64,000 bases of DNA from Chitinophagales bacterium (GTDB taxonomy: Bacteria; Bacteroidota; Bacteroidia; Chitinophagales; UBA8649), in the NCBI GenBank assembly GCA_020635975.1, contig JACJYT010000003.1, positions 62,001 to 126,000 of the forward strand. Reading direction: 5' to 3'. The notes beneath the pieces were generated by a model. That model was not told the origin of the DNA. It saw only the letters and a program-made list of their open reading frames with translations, and did not search any database. Positions 45,276 to 54,200 of the stretch are shown piece after piece; position 1 is the stretch's first letter, and the number at the start of each line of letters is the position of its first letter. Both the position numbers and the translations under genes were made by a program.

Positions 45276-45511
45276 CTTTCATCAGCTTGTCTTGCTTCAA
45301 AATCTATTAGCAAGGCACTGGCTTTTTCTAGCTTGTTTTCTAGAACAAAGACCTCGGACATGCCCAACATGCCAAAGCCTGCTAGTCGAGCCGATTCCGA
45401 TTGGCTCTTTACATAAGCTTCTATGCCATTTTCTTCTAAGTGCGTTCTAAATAGAATGCAGAGAAAATCGCTGGCGGTATAGATTTTTATTAATTTGCTC
45501 TTATCACTCAT
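45272..45511 (-). CDS. DUF2007 (putative signal-transducing) protein
   Basis: This 79-residue protein has the DUF2007 pattern: LIKIYTASDFLCILFRTHLE, ENGIEAYVKSQSE and EVFVLENKLEKASALLIDFE. The beta-alpha-beta-beta fold resembles a small PII-like domain. The ligand is unknown. It is convergent with selO and stands alone before recQ on the opposite strand. Confidence 0.88.
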   Translation of the reverse strand: MSDKSKLIKIYTASDFLCILFRTHLEENGIEAYVKSQSESARLAGFGMLGMSEVFVLENKLEKASALLIDFEARQADES

Positions 45512-45590
45512 TTACTAAATTTAAGTCTTTTAATGCAAATTACCAAAGCCCAGTTTCGAGCTTTCTCAACAATAACTAAATAATCCTCCT

Positions 45591-45598
45591 TAAATTCG
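45591..45598 (+). promoter_or_regulatory. Candidate -7 box of recQ
   Basis: TAAATTCG is one base off TAnnTTTG, only 6 bases before the recQ ATG. If used, the transcript would be nearly leaderless. Confidence 0.3.
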
Positions 45599-45604
45599 TG
45601 TTTC

Positions 45605-47521
45605 ATGCTAAGTGCTCACGACATATTACGCAAATATTGGGGCTATTCCGAATTTAGGAGTATGCAAGAAGAGGTAATCTCAAGTGTTCTTTCAGGAAAA
45701 GATACCCTAGCCTTGTTGCCCACTGGTGGTGGAAAGTCGCTGTGCTTCCAAGTTCCAGCTCTGTGCATGGATGGTTTATGTATCGTGGTTTCTCCGCTTA
45801 TTGCTTTAATGAAAGATCAGGTTTACCAATTGGAGAGAAGAGGAATTAAGGCGATAGCAATTTATTCTGGAATGAGTAAGCGTTTGATTGATCAAACTTT
45901 AGATAATTGCATTTATGGCGAAATTAAGTTTTTGTATGTTTCTCCCGAACGTTTGCTTACCGATATATTCCTAGCTAGACTAAAGCAAATGAAGGTAAAT
46001 TTAATTGCGGTAGATGAAGCTCACTGTATATCGCAATGGGGCTATGATTTTCGTCCGCCCTATTTAGAAATTGCCAAACTTAGAGAGTTTCATCCTCAAG
46101 TGCCCATTCTTGCCTTAACAGCAACTGCAACGCCTCAAGTAGCTGTAGATATTCAAGAAAAGCTAGCGTTCAAAGAGTCCAACTTACTACAAAAAAGTTT
46201 CTTGCGATCCAACTTAAGTTACTCTGTTTTGTATGAAGATGCCAAGTATGCTAAACTCGTGGATATCTTAAACAAGGTGAAGGGAAGCGCGGTAGTTTAT
46301 GTTAGAAATAGGAGAAAAACTAAAGAAATTTCTGACTACTTAAACCAATGCAAAATTAGTTCAGCTTATTATCATGCCGGACTAAAAATGGAAGATAGAA
46401 GCAAGATTCAAGAAGCTTGGATAACAAATCGGTATCGAGTAATTGTTGCAACTAATGCCTTTGGAATGGGAATCGATAAGGCAGATGTTCGTTTGGTAAT
46501 TCACATGGATTTGCCCGATAGTTTAGAAGCCTATTTTCAGGAGGCGGGTCGCGCAGGAAGAGATGAAAAAAAGGCCTATGCGGTACTCTTGTTCAATCTT
46601 TCGGATAAGATTCAGGCCTTGCAGAGTTTGGAAGAAAGTATGCCAAGTATCCAAGAGATAAAGGCTGTTTATAATGCCCTTGGAAATTTCTTTCAATTAG
46701 CCCTAGGTTCTGGCATGGAAAAAGACCATACTTTCGATTTGGCTAATTTTTGCAAGCAGTATGATTTTAAGGCAATCAAGACCTTAAATGCCCTTAAGTT
46801 TTTAGAACAAGAACAATTGATTTTGCTTTCTGAAGGTGTTTTACAAACATCTAAAATTCAAATTTTAAGTGGCAAGGAAGATCTCTACCGTTTTATGGTG
46901 GAGAATAGAAATTTTGAAGCCCTGATTAAATTATTGTTGCGCAGTCATGGGGGAATTTTCGACGCTCTAGTAAAAATTAACGAAGTTCAATTGGCTAAAA
47001 GTTTAGCTATTTCTGTTCTCGATTTGCAAAAGGCTTTAAAGTATTTAGATCAAATAGGGGTACTTCAGTATGAAAAGGCAAATCAAGATGCCTATATAAA
47101 GTATCTTTGTGGAAGATTGCCAACTATCGATTTAAATCTTAATGTAGAGCAAATAGAAGCACGGATAGCGGTATACAAAGAGAAGATTCTAGCTATGATT
47201 GGCTATGCCAGCGATAAGTCGAAGTGCAGGAGTAATATGCTACTCGCTTATTTTGGAGAAGAAAGAAAGGATAGATGCGGTATATGCGATTTTTGCTTAG
47301 GGCGAAATAAACTTGAAATTAGTGACTTAGAATACCAAAAATTTCTAGGTTTGCTTCGAGAGGAAATGAAAGAGCCAATGAGTCTCGAGTTTATTGTGGC
47401 GAGCATCGACTACAACAATAAAGAGAAGTTGCTAAATTTCTTGCAGTGGCTTATAGAATATGAAGTGCTAATTAAGAATAAAAACGATAAATACTTTTGG
47501 AGCGAGAAAGAATTACATTAA
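45605..47521 (+). CDS. recQ: ATP-dependent DNA helicase RecQ
   Basis: This 638-residue 3'-5' helicase of recombination and fork repair has Walker A LPTGGGKSLCFQVPAL, the DEAH box AVDEAHCISQWGYDFRPPY, TATATPQV, and the motif VI segment QEAGRAGRD. The C-terminal zinc-binding RQC part carries CRSNMLLAYFG and CGICDFC, followed by a winged-helix region. I do not see a clear HRDC domain after it. The next gene (glycosyltransferase) starts inside its last 25 bases. Confidence 0.95.
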   Translation: MLSAHDILRKYWGYSEFRSMQEEVISSVLSGKDTLALLPTGGGKSLCFQVPALCMDGLCIVVSPLIALMKDQVYQLERRGIKAIAIYSGMSKRLIDQTLDNCIYGEIKFLYVSPERLLTDIFLARLKQMKVNLIAVDEAHCISQWGYDFRPPYLEIAKLREFHPQVPILALTATATPQVAVDIQEKLAFKESNLLQKSFLRSNLSYSVLYEDAKYAKLVDILNKVKGSAVVYVRNRRKTKEISDYLNQCKISSAYYHAGLKMEDRSKIQEAWITNRYRVIVATNAFGMGIDKADVRLVIHMDLPDSLEAYFQEAGRAGRDEKKAYAVLLFNLSDKIQALQSLEESMPSIQEIKAVYNALGNFFQLALGSGMEKDHTFDLANFCKQYDFKAIKTLNALKFLEQEQLILLSEGVLQTSKIQILSGKEDLYRFMVENRNFEALIKLLLRSHGGIFDALVKINEVQLAKSLAISVLDLQKALKYLDQIGVLQYEKANQDAYIKYLCGRLPTIDLNLNVEQIEARIAVYKEKILAMIGYASDKSKCRSNMLLAYFGEERKDRCGICDFCLGRNKLEISDLEYQKFLGLLREEMKEPMSLEFIVASIDYNNKEKLLNFLQWLIEYEVLIKNKNDKYFWSEKELH

Positions 47522-48582
47522 TTGCAACAAGCAATATTAACTACGACCAGCGTTTGCAAAAAATTGCAAGCTCCCTTGCTAAAAGAGGAGCAGAGGTGTT
47601 GTTACTTGGTCGAGCTAAAGGCGCAGCAGAAGTAGAGAGTCCCAAAAACTATAGGGCAAAAAACCTGACTTGTTTTTTTGAGAAAGGTGTCTTCTTCTAT
47701 ATGGAAATCAACTTGCGATTTTTTTTCTTTCTTCTAGCTAATAAAACAGATAAGTTATGTGCCAACGACACCGATACTTTATTGGCAGCTTATCTCGCTT
47801 CATTTTTTAGAAAATTTACATTTTATTTTGATGCCCACGAATATTTTTCAGAAGTGCCCGAATTGGAGGGAAGAAAGCTGAAAAAGGGGGTATGGAATTT
47901 CATAGAAAGACTAGCTATGAAAAGAGTGGATCAAGCCTATACGGTAAATCAAAGTTTAGCCGAGATATTTAGAGCCAAATACCATAGAGATTTTCAAGTG
48001 CTTCGTAATACCCCAGTTTTGGAAGAGCTTCATTTAGAAGCGCATCGAGAAGCTTATATTTTGTATCAAGGTGCCTTAAATAAGGGAAGAGGTTTAGAAG
48101 TTTTGATAGAAAGCATGCAACAAATAGATAGACCACTCTACCTAGCAGGGAAAGGAGATTTAGAGCAAGAACTTAAGTTTCTTGTTAAAAAGTTAAACGT
48201 AGAACACAAGGTGAAATTTCTAGGCAACTTACATCCCGAAGAACTAAAAAAAGTAAGTCAAAAAGCCTATTTGGGCATTAATATTCTGGAGGCTAGCAGT
48301 TTAAATTATTATTATTCGCTTGCTAATAAATTCTTCGATTATATGCATGCCGGTGTACCCCAAATTTCTATGGCATTTCCAGAATATCAAAGAATTGTAT
48401 CTCAATATAAAGTGGCTTTATTAATCGATAGCTTAGACGTGGAAAGCCTTTACAAGGCACTTCAAGAAGTAGAAAAAGACAAGTCTTTATACCAGGAGAT
48501 TCAAGCACAATGTAGAGAAGCAGCTCAAGTATATAATTGGACTAAGGAAGAAGAAGTTTTATACAGTATCTATTTCAACTAG
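47497..48582 (+). CDS. Glycosyltransferase, GT4-like
   Basis: This 361-residue protein of GT-B fold starts at TTG 47497, overlapping recQ by 25 bases. Its N-terminus RITLIATSNINYDQRLQKIA opens a Rossmann lobe. The C-terminal lobe contains AYILYQGALNKGRGLEVLIE, KFLGNLHPEELKKVS and LANKFFDYMHAGVPQIS (the E/D-containing nucleotide-sugar site). DAHEYFSEVPELEGRK matches surface-sugar transferases. The acceptor is unknown. It overlaps the convergent yraN by 8 bases. Confidence 0.85.
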   Translation: MERERITLIATSNINYDQRLQKIASSLAKRGAEVLLLGRAKGAAEVESPKNYRAKNLTCFFEKGVFFYMEINLRFFFFLLANKTDKLCANDTDTLLAAYLASFFRKFTFYFDAHEYFSEVPELEGRKLKKGVWNFIERLAMKRVDQAYTVNQSLAEIFRAKYHRDFQVLRNTPVLEELHLEAHREAYILYQGALNKGRGLEVLIESMQQIDRPLYLAGKGDLEQELKFLVKKLNVEHKVKFLGNLHPEELKKVSQKAYLGINILEASSLNYYYSLANKFFDYMHAGVPQISMAFPEYQRIVSQYKVALLIDSLDVESLYKALQEVEKDKSLYQEIQAQCREAAQVYNWTKEEEVLYSIYFN

Positions 48583-48931
48583 CGTCATAGGCAAAAAAGG
48601 CATCTTCAAGATGCACCAAGCTGCTCTTGGAAATAGCAATGATATCAAAACGAATTTCTCCTTCAAACTGAGTTTCTTCTAAGTAATACGCGGCAAGTTT
48701 TATGATCCTATTTTTTTGCGCTGAACTTAAAAAGCTTTCTGGATTTCCAAAGGCAAGACTTGTTCTTGTTTTAACTTCTATAAAGACGATTTTTTTATCC
48801 TTTTCTGCTATGATATCAATTTCACTTTTATCTACTTTGTAGTTTCGTTCGAGAATTTTGTAAGCCTTATTTTTCAAATAGAAATAAGCTCGGTTTTCTC
48901 CTTTTTTCCCTAAATCGTTGTGCTTTGCCAT
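48575..48931 (-). CDS. yraN: YraN-family (UPF0102) endonuclease-fold protein
   Basis: This 118-residue protein of a restriction-endonuclease-like fold has GKKGENRAYFYLKNKAY, the catalytic-site-like SEIDIIAEKDKKIVFIEVKTR (D, ExK) and an Arg/Phe-rich tail (IRFDIIAISKSSL). The family's function is unsettled; it may act in DNA processing. The ATG at 48931 is next to the foldback element and the gene converges on the glycosyltransferase. Confidence 0.92.
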   Translation of the reverse strand: MAKHNDLGKKGENRAYFYLKNKAYKILERNYKVDKSEIDIIAEKDKKIVFIEVKTRTSLAFGNPESFLSSAQKNRIIKLAAYYLEETQFEGEIRFDIIAISKSSLVHLEDAFFAYDAS

Positions 48932-48935
48932 TAGC

Positions 48936-49118
48936 CTATACCCGTGTTATGCATTAGAACTTCGTTATGAGAATAAAAAGCGCAATAAATCAGGAACTTA
49001 GCTTCGAAAGCCATAGCATCGCTATGGTTACAGAAGATAAGGAAGCGAAGTGACTGATTTGCAGTGATTTTGATTCGGAATAGATTTTCTAATGAATAAT
49101 TCGGGTTAAATATACAAA
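48936..49118. repeat. Imperfect foldback (long inverted repeat) element
   Basis: Two halves of about 80 bases pair imperfectly. Outer arms around ACCCG-TTAT-CATTAGAA (48940-48959) match the reverse complement of TTCTAATGAATAATTCGGGT (49087-49106). Inner matches are AAATCAG and ACTT-GCTTC with their complements near 49041-49059. The tip is the palindrome CCATAGC-ATC-GCTATGG at 49011-49027. It sits between yraN and the isomerase gene, with no open frame and no target duplication noticed. MITE-like or structured RNA. Confidence 0.7.
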
Positions 49119-49154
49119 CTAATAACATTATTTGGCAGAGTGATAATAACCCCT

Positions 49155-49162
49155 TTACTTTG
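49155..49162 (+). promoter_or_regulatory. Candidate -7 box of the isomerase gene
   Basis: TTACTTTG is one base off TAnnTTTG. It overlaps the TTG codon at 49160, so translation most likely starts at ATG 49184. The site lies about 40 bases beyond the foldback element. Confidence 0.3.
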
Positions 49163-49183
49163 CATGCTAAATCAAAATGGATA

Positions 49184-50167
49184 ATGAAAGAATTGATTGA
49201 TAGATATCCTCAGCAAATCCGAGAGGCGCTAGAAATTGCGGCTAACTATAGCTTCAAAACAGAGTGCAGAGATTTTGAAAATGTGGTGATTTGTGGTTTG
49301 GGTGGATCGGGTATAGGAGCAAGTTTTTTTAAGGATGCTACAATTAAGGATATTCAAATTCCGGTAGAGGTAGTGAAAGGCTATACTTTGCCCAATTTTG
49401 TAGATAGTAATAGTTTGGTAATTTGCTCTTCTTACAGTGGAAATACAGAAGAAACGGTAGCTTGTTTAGAAGAAGCTGTAAACAGAAATGCGAGGGTTGT
49501 AGGCATTAGTTCTAACGGAAAAGTAAAGGAATTGTGCTTAGAACATGATTTGGATTTTATTGAGATACCTGGTGGTATGCCTCCTCGTGCATGTTTTGGC
49601 TATTCTACCATTCAATTGTTTCGCGTTGCCACCTACTTTAATTTGATTGAAGACAATTACCGCCAAGAGTTTGAGGGCTCTGCAGCTTTAATCGAAAATT
49701 TCAATGCCGAATTGGATCAAAGTGCTTTAGCCCTAGCCGAAGAATTAGCAGATAAAATACCAGTTCTTTATGCTGCGGATACGATAGAATCTATAGCCAT
49801 TCGTTGGCGTCAGCAAATCAATGAAAATGGCAAGCAATTGTGCTGGCATCATGTAGTGCCCGAAATGAACCACAATGAGTTGGTGGGGTGGCGACAAAAA
49901 AATGAAAAACTAGCTGTAGTTTTTTTAAGAAATGAAGATGACCTAAAGCAAGTTGCAAAGAGAATGGATTTGAATGCAGAAGTTTACAAGCAATACACGC
50001 CACATATTATCGAAATTTGGTCGAAGGGTAAAAACTTTATAGAAACTAGCTCCTATCTTATTCAATTTGGAGATTATCTATCTTATCATCTTTCTCAATT
50101 AAGAGGCTTTGATACTACTGAGGTGAAGGTTATCGATGCGCTTAAAGCGAATTTAAAGAATGCCTAA
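49184..50167 (+). CDS. Bifunctional phosphoglucose/phosphomannose isomerase
   Basis: This 327-residue enzyme interconverts fructose-6-phosphate with glucose-6-P and mannose-6-P. SIS-domain motifs are VVICGLGGSGIGASFF, VICSSYSGNTEET and RVVGISSNGKVKELC. The active-site segment is WHHVVPEMNHNELVGW (catalytic His/Glu), with IPGGMPPRACFGYS. The ATG at 49184 gives MKELIDRYPQQIREAL, as in the family; the TTG at 49160 overlaps a promoter-like box. It overlaps the next gene by 8 bases. Confidence 0.94.
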   Translation: MKELIDRYPQQIREALEIAANYSFKTECRDFENVVICGLGGSGIGASFFKDATIKDIQIPVEVVKGYTLPNFVDSNSLVICSSYSGNTEETVACLEEAVNRNARVVGISSNGKVKELCLEHDLDFIEIPGGMPPRACFGYSTIQLFRVATYFNLIEDNYRQEFEGSAALIENFNAELDQSALALAEELADKIPVLYAADTIESIAIRWRQQINENGKQLCWHHVVPEMNHNELVGWRQKNEKLAVVFLRNEDDLKQVAKRMDLNAEVYKQYTPHIIEIWSKGKNFIETSSYLIQFGDYLSYHLSQLRGFDTTEVKVIDALKANLKNA

Positions 50168-51209
50168 GCACGAAGAAGAAATAGAAGATTTAGATAATGC
50201 GGAAGACCTCTTCCAAACACTTAGCTTGCATGTAGATAAAGGACAATCTCCTCTGCGTATCGATAAGTACATCATAAGTCAGAGTGAAATTAGTAGCAGA
50301 ACCAAGGTGCAATTAGCTGCAAAAACGGGTAATATTTTAGTTAATGGCGAGGTGGTAAAATCGAACTACAAGGTTCGTCCAAAAGACGAGATTGTTATGG
50401 TTTATCCAAAGTCTATTCATATCCCCGACATGTCGCCAGAAGATATTCCTTTGGATATTCTTTTTGAAGATGATGATTTAATTGTATTAAATAAACCTGC
50501 TGGCTTGGTGGTTCACCCAGGCGTTGGAAACACAAGCGGAACTTTAGTGAATGCTTTATTGCATCATGTGCAAGATTTGCCAGGTGGGAGTAAAGAAAGA
50601 GCCGGACTAGTACATCGGATTGATAAAAATACCACTGGCTTATTAGTAATTGCCAAAACAGATGATGCTCTAAGCAAGTTAGCCAAGCAGTTTTTTGATC
50701 GTACCATCAATAGAAGATATTTAGCTTTGGTTTGGGGCGATGTGGCAGAGGATTCTGGCACTATCGAAGGACATGTAGGAAGAGATCAACGCAATGGTAA
50801 ATGCTATCAGGTTTTTCCTCGAGGAGATTTCGGGAAGTTTGCTAGAACCCACTATAAGGTAATCGAAAGATTTGCTTATGTTACCTTAGTAGAATGTAAA
50901 CTAGATACTGGTCGAACCCATCAGATTAGGGTACACATGAAGCATATTGGGCATACCCTTTTTGGAGATGAAAAATATGGTGGAAACAAAATTTTGAAAG
51001 GTACAGTATATGCAAAATACAAGCAGTTTGTTGATAATTGCTTAGAGCTTTGTCCACGGCAAGCCCTACACGCACGATCCTTAGGTTTTATTCACCCTAG
51101 TACTGGAGAAGAATTGTACTTTGAAAGTGATTTACCAGAGGATATGAAAGAAGTTATAGAGCGTTGGAGGGTTTATGCCAAAGATATTTACAATAAAAAT
51201 ATAGAATAA
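50160..51209 (+). CDS. rluD: RluD-family 23S rRNA pseudouridine synthase
   Basis: This 349-residue protein has an N-terminal S4 RNA-binding domain (residues about 30-80, LRIDKYIISQSEISSRTKVQ) and an RluA-type catalytic domain. The active Asp155 is in LVHRIDKNTTGLLV. Other motifs are VLNKPAGLVVHPG and LDTGRTHQIRVHMKHIGH. RluD is the nearest match, but the exact rRNA targets cannot be told from sequence. It overlaps the isomerase by 8 bases, so the pair is coupled. Confidence 0.9.
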   Translation: MPKHEEEIEDLDNAEDLFQTLSLHVDKGQSPLRIDKYIISQSEISSRTKVQLAAKTGNILVNGEVVKSNYKVRPKDEIVMVYPKSIHIPDMSPEDIPLDILFEDDDLIVLNKPAGLVVHPGVGNTSGTLVNALLHHVQDLPGGSKERAGLVHRIDKNTTGLLVIAKTDDALSKLAKQFFDRTINRRYLALVWGDVAEDSGTIEGHVGRDQRNGKCYQVFPRGDFGKFARTHYKVIERFAYVTLVECKLDTGRTHQIRVHMKHIGHTLFGDEKYGGNKILKGTVYAKYKQFVDNCLELCPRQALHARSLGFIHPSTGEELYFESDLPEDMKEVIERWRVYAKDIYNKNIE

Positions 51210-51237
51210 ATCAAGCTCTTAAGTGCCTTTAAGTTTT

Positions 51238-51245
51238 TATCTTTA
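51238..51245 (+). promoter_or_regulatory. Candidate -7 box of the secreted protease gene
   Basis: TATCTTTA is one base off TAnnTTTG, 30 bases before the ATG at 51276. Confidence 0.3.
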
Positions 51246-51275
51246 ACACACTTTTTTAAAAATTAAATTTTATCG

Positions 51276-54200
51276 ATGAGAAAAATTATTTTTTTACTTC
51301 TTCTTATTACCCCATTTTTAGGTAAATCGCAGTTAATCGATATGGGTATTCCTACGAGTTTTACTGCTCCTGTTTTGTCTTCGGAGAGCTTGCCTATTCA
51401 AGAAATGCCAGTTTTTGATTTAAGTTTGATGTTGTTGGAGGATTCAATCAATAATTATAATAAAATTGGACCATGGAGATTTGGTAAGAATTTTGACGTT
51501 GAATTTACTTTAGAAAACTCAGGTAGATGGGATGTGTTAGGTAACGGAGATAGAATTTGGCGTTTGCGTCTTGCTTCTGAAGGTGCCTTAAGTATGAATG
51601 TTATTTTTGATAACTTTTACTTGCCCGAAGGTTCTCGACTTATTATGTATTCCACAGATCGTGTGCACCTTGTTGGGTCTTATACTTCTGTATTAAATAA
51701 TCCATCTGGTATCATAGGAAGTGAATTGGTAATGGGAGATGATATTATCATTGAATATTTTGAACCCAATTCTGCAACTGGTGATGGCGTATTAAAAATT
51801 GGTACTGTAACTCACGGCTATAAATCTCTGCAGCTATATGGCGACATAATAATTAATGCTTATGATCAATCTGGCGATTGCAATCATGATGTGGATTGTC
51901 CTGCCGGAGTGGGTAAAGAAGACCAAATTAGATCAGTTGCCATGATTGTTGTAGGAGGTAATGGTGCTTGCACAGGAGCCTTAGTGAATAATACAAATAA
52001 TGATGGTACTCCTTATTTCTTAACTGCGAACCATTGTTTAGGAAATCCAGGTTCTTGGGTTTTTCGTTTTAATTGGCACGCAACAAATCCTTCTTGTGGT
52101 ACAACGGCGGCTAGCGGAAATGGCAGCTACAACCAAACAGCATTTAATGCTACCTTAAGAGCTAGTAATGCTGGATCTGATGTGGCTTTAGTGGAAATGA
52201 ATGGAAATGTTCCTACTACTTGGAATCCGTATTACGCAGGCTGGGATCGTAGTGATGTAATTCCCAATAGTGCCTATGGCATCCATCATCCAAGTGGTGA
52301 TTTGAAAAAGATATGTTTAGAGAATAACCCCTTATCTAAGCAAAACTATAGCGGCGCTGCTTGCTGGCAAGTGGCTAATTGGGATGTTGGAGTTACGGAG
52401 CCTGGTTCTTCAGGTTCTCCTCTTTTTGATGCTAATGGTAGGATTATTGGACAGCTATATGGTGGTGGTGCGGCTTGCTCTGGAACGAATGATAACGGAC
52501 AGCCAGATTACTATGGTCGTTTTGGTATATCATGGGATAATGGTTCAAATGCAAGTACTAGATTAAAAGATTGGTTGGATCCTACTAATTCAAATGTAAC
52601 AACCCTTAATGGCTTTGATCCAAATGCTTCAGTTATTGCCCTAGATGCTGGTATTAGCGTGATTATTTCTCCAGATGGAACTTCTTGTGGTGCAAGTTTT
52701 ACTCCAGAAGTGACACTCAAAAACTTTGGTTCCTCTACTTTAACTTCTTGTGTAATTAGATATAGAATTGATGCGGGTGCTTTACAAACTTATAACTGGA
52801 CAGGGAGTTTGGCAACTAATGCTACCGTGGATGTAACGCTAAATGCTATGACTACAACGAATGGTGCACATACTTTTACTGCTTACACGCAAAATCCAAA
52901 TGGTGGTACAGATGGTAATAGCGCTAATGACAGTCAAACGAGTAATTTTACCACCACAGTTGGAAGTGCTTTACCACTCACGCAAACTTTCCAAACAGCA
53001 ACTTTCCCACCTACGAACTATACTTTAAATAATGGCGATGCTTCGACCACTTGGGCAAGAACAACAGCTGCTGGAAGTGGTAGTACGGCTTCTATGTTTA
53101 TAGATAACTGGAATTACAATGCCGCTGGAGCCTACGATTGGTTTATTTTACCTACATTAAATTTCAGTGGCGTAAGTACAGGAACACTAAGCTTCGATGT
53201 GGCTTATGCCTATTACGACCAAACCAATGGAAATAATTTTGCTTACGATACTCTGGGAGTTGCTATGACCAATGATTGTGGTGCTTCTTGGTTTTGGATT
53301 TGGAAAGAAGGGGGAGTGGATTTAGCCACAGCTGGTGGCTTAGGTACTGCTTTTACACCAACTGCCGCGCAATGGGAGAATATCGTAATAGATTTGAATG
53401 ACCCTGCCATTAACAACCAAGCCAATGTTCAATTTGCCTTCATTGGCATTAACGATTATGGTAATAATCTTTATGTAGATAATATTAATGTGCAAGTTGC
53501 AGTGAATCCTACACCACCTGTTGCCAACTTTACGGCTAATGCAACTAGTGTTTGTGCTGGTACCCAAGTTAGTTTTACCAACTCAAGTACTAATAGTCCA
53601 ACTTCTTATGCTTGGTCCTTCCCGGGTGGAACTCCTAGTACTTCTACTGTTGCTAACCCAACGGTTACTTACAATACGCCTGGAACGTATACGGTAAGCT
53701 TAACGGCTACCAATGCAGACGGATCCGACGATGAAGTGAAGACTAATTACATTGTAGTTAATCCAAATCCAACGGTTAATTTGAATCCTACGAATCCGAG
53801 TTGTTTTAATGGCACGAATGGCTCAGTAACAGCTGTGGCAAGTGGGGGCTCTAGTTTTAGCTATTCTTGGACAGGCACTAGTGGAACTGGGGCAACAGTA
53901 AATAACTTAGGCGCTGGAAGCTATTCGGTAGTTGTTACCAATAATTTTACTTGTACAGGATCTGCTTCAACTACTTTAACGCAACCAAGTACTTTAGTAG
54001 TGAATGTTAATACGATTGCTGCTAATTGCGGTGGAGCAAATGGAAGTGCTACTGCTTCTGCAAGTGGCGGAGTACTACCTTATTCTTTTTCTTGGTCGGG
54101 AGGTTCTAATACCAATCTTAGTCCGGGTAATTACTCCGTTACCGTTACCGACGGGAATTTGTGTACAAAAACGCAAAGTTTTACCATTGGGAATACAAAT

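Noticed and set aside
48936..49118. tRNA or known structured RNA
   Set aside because: No cloverleaf or recognised RNA family; the pairing is one long imperfect inverted repeat.
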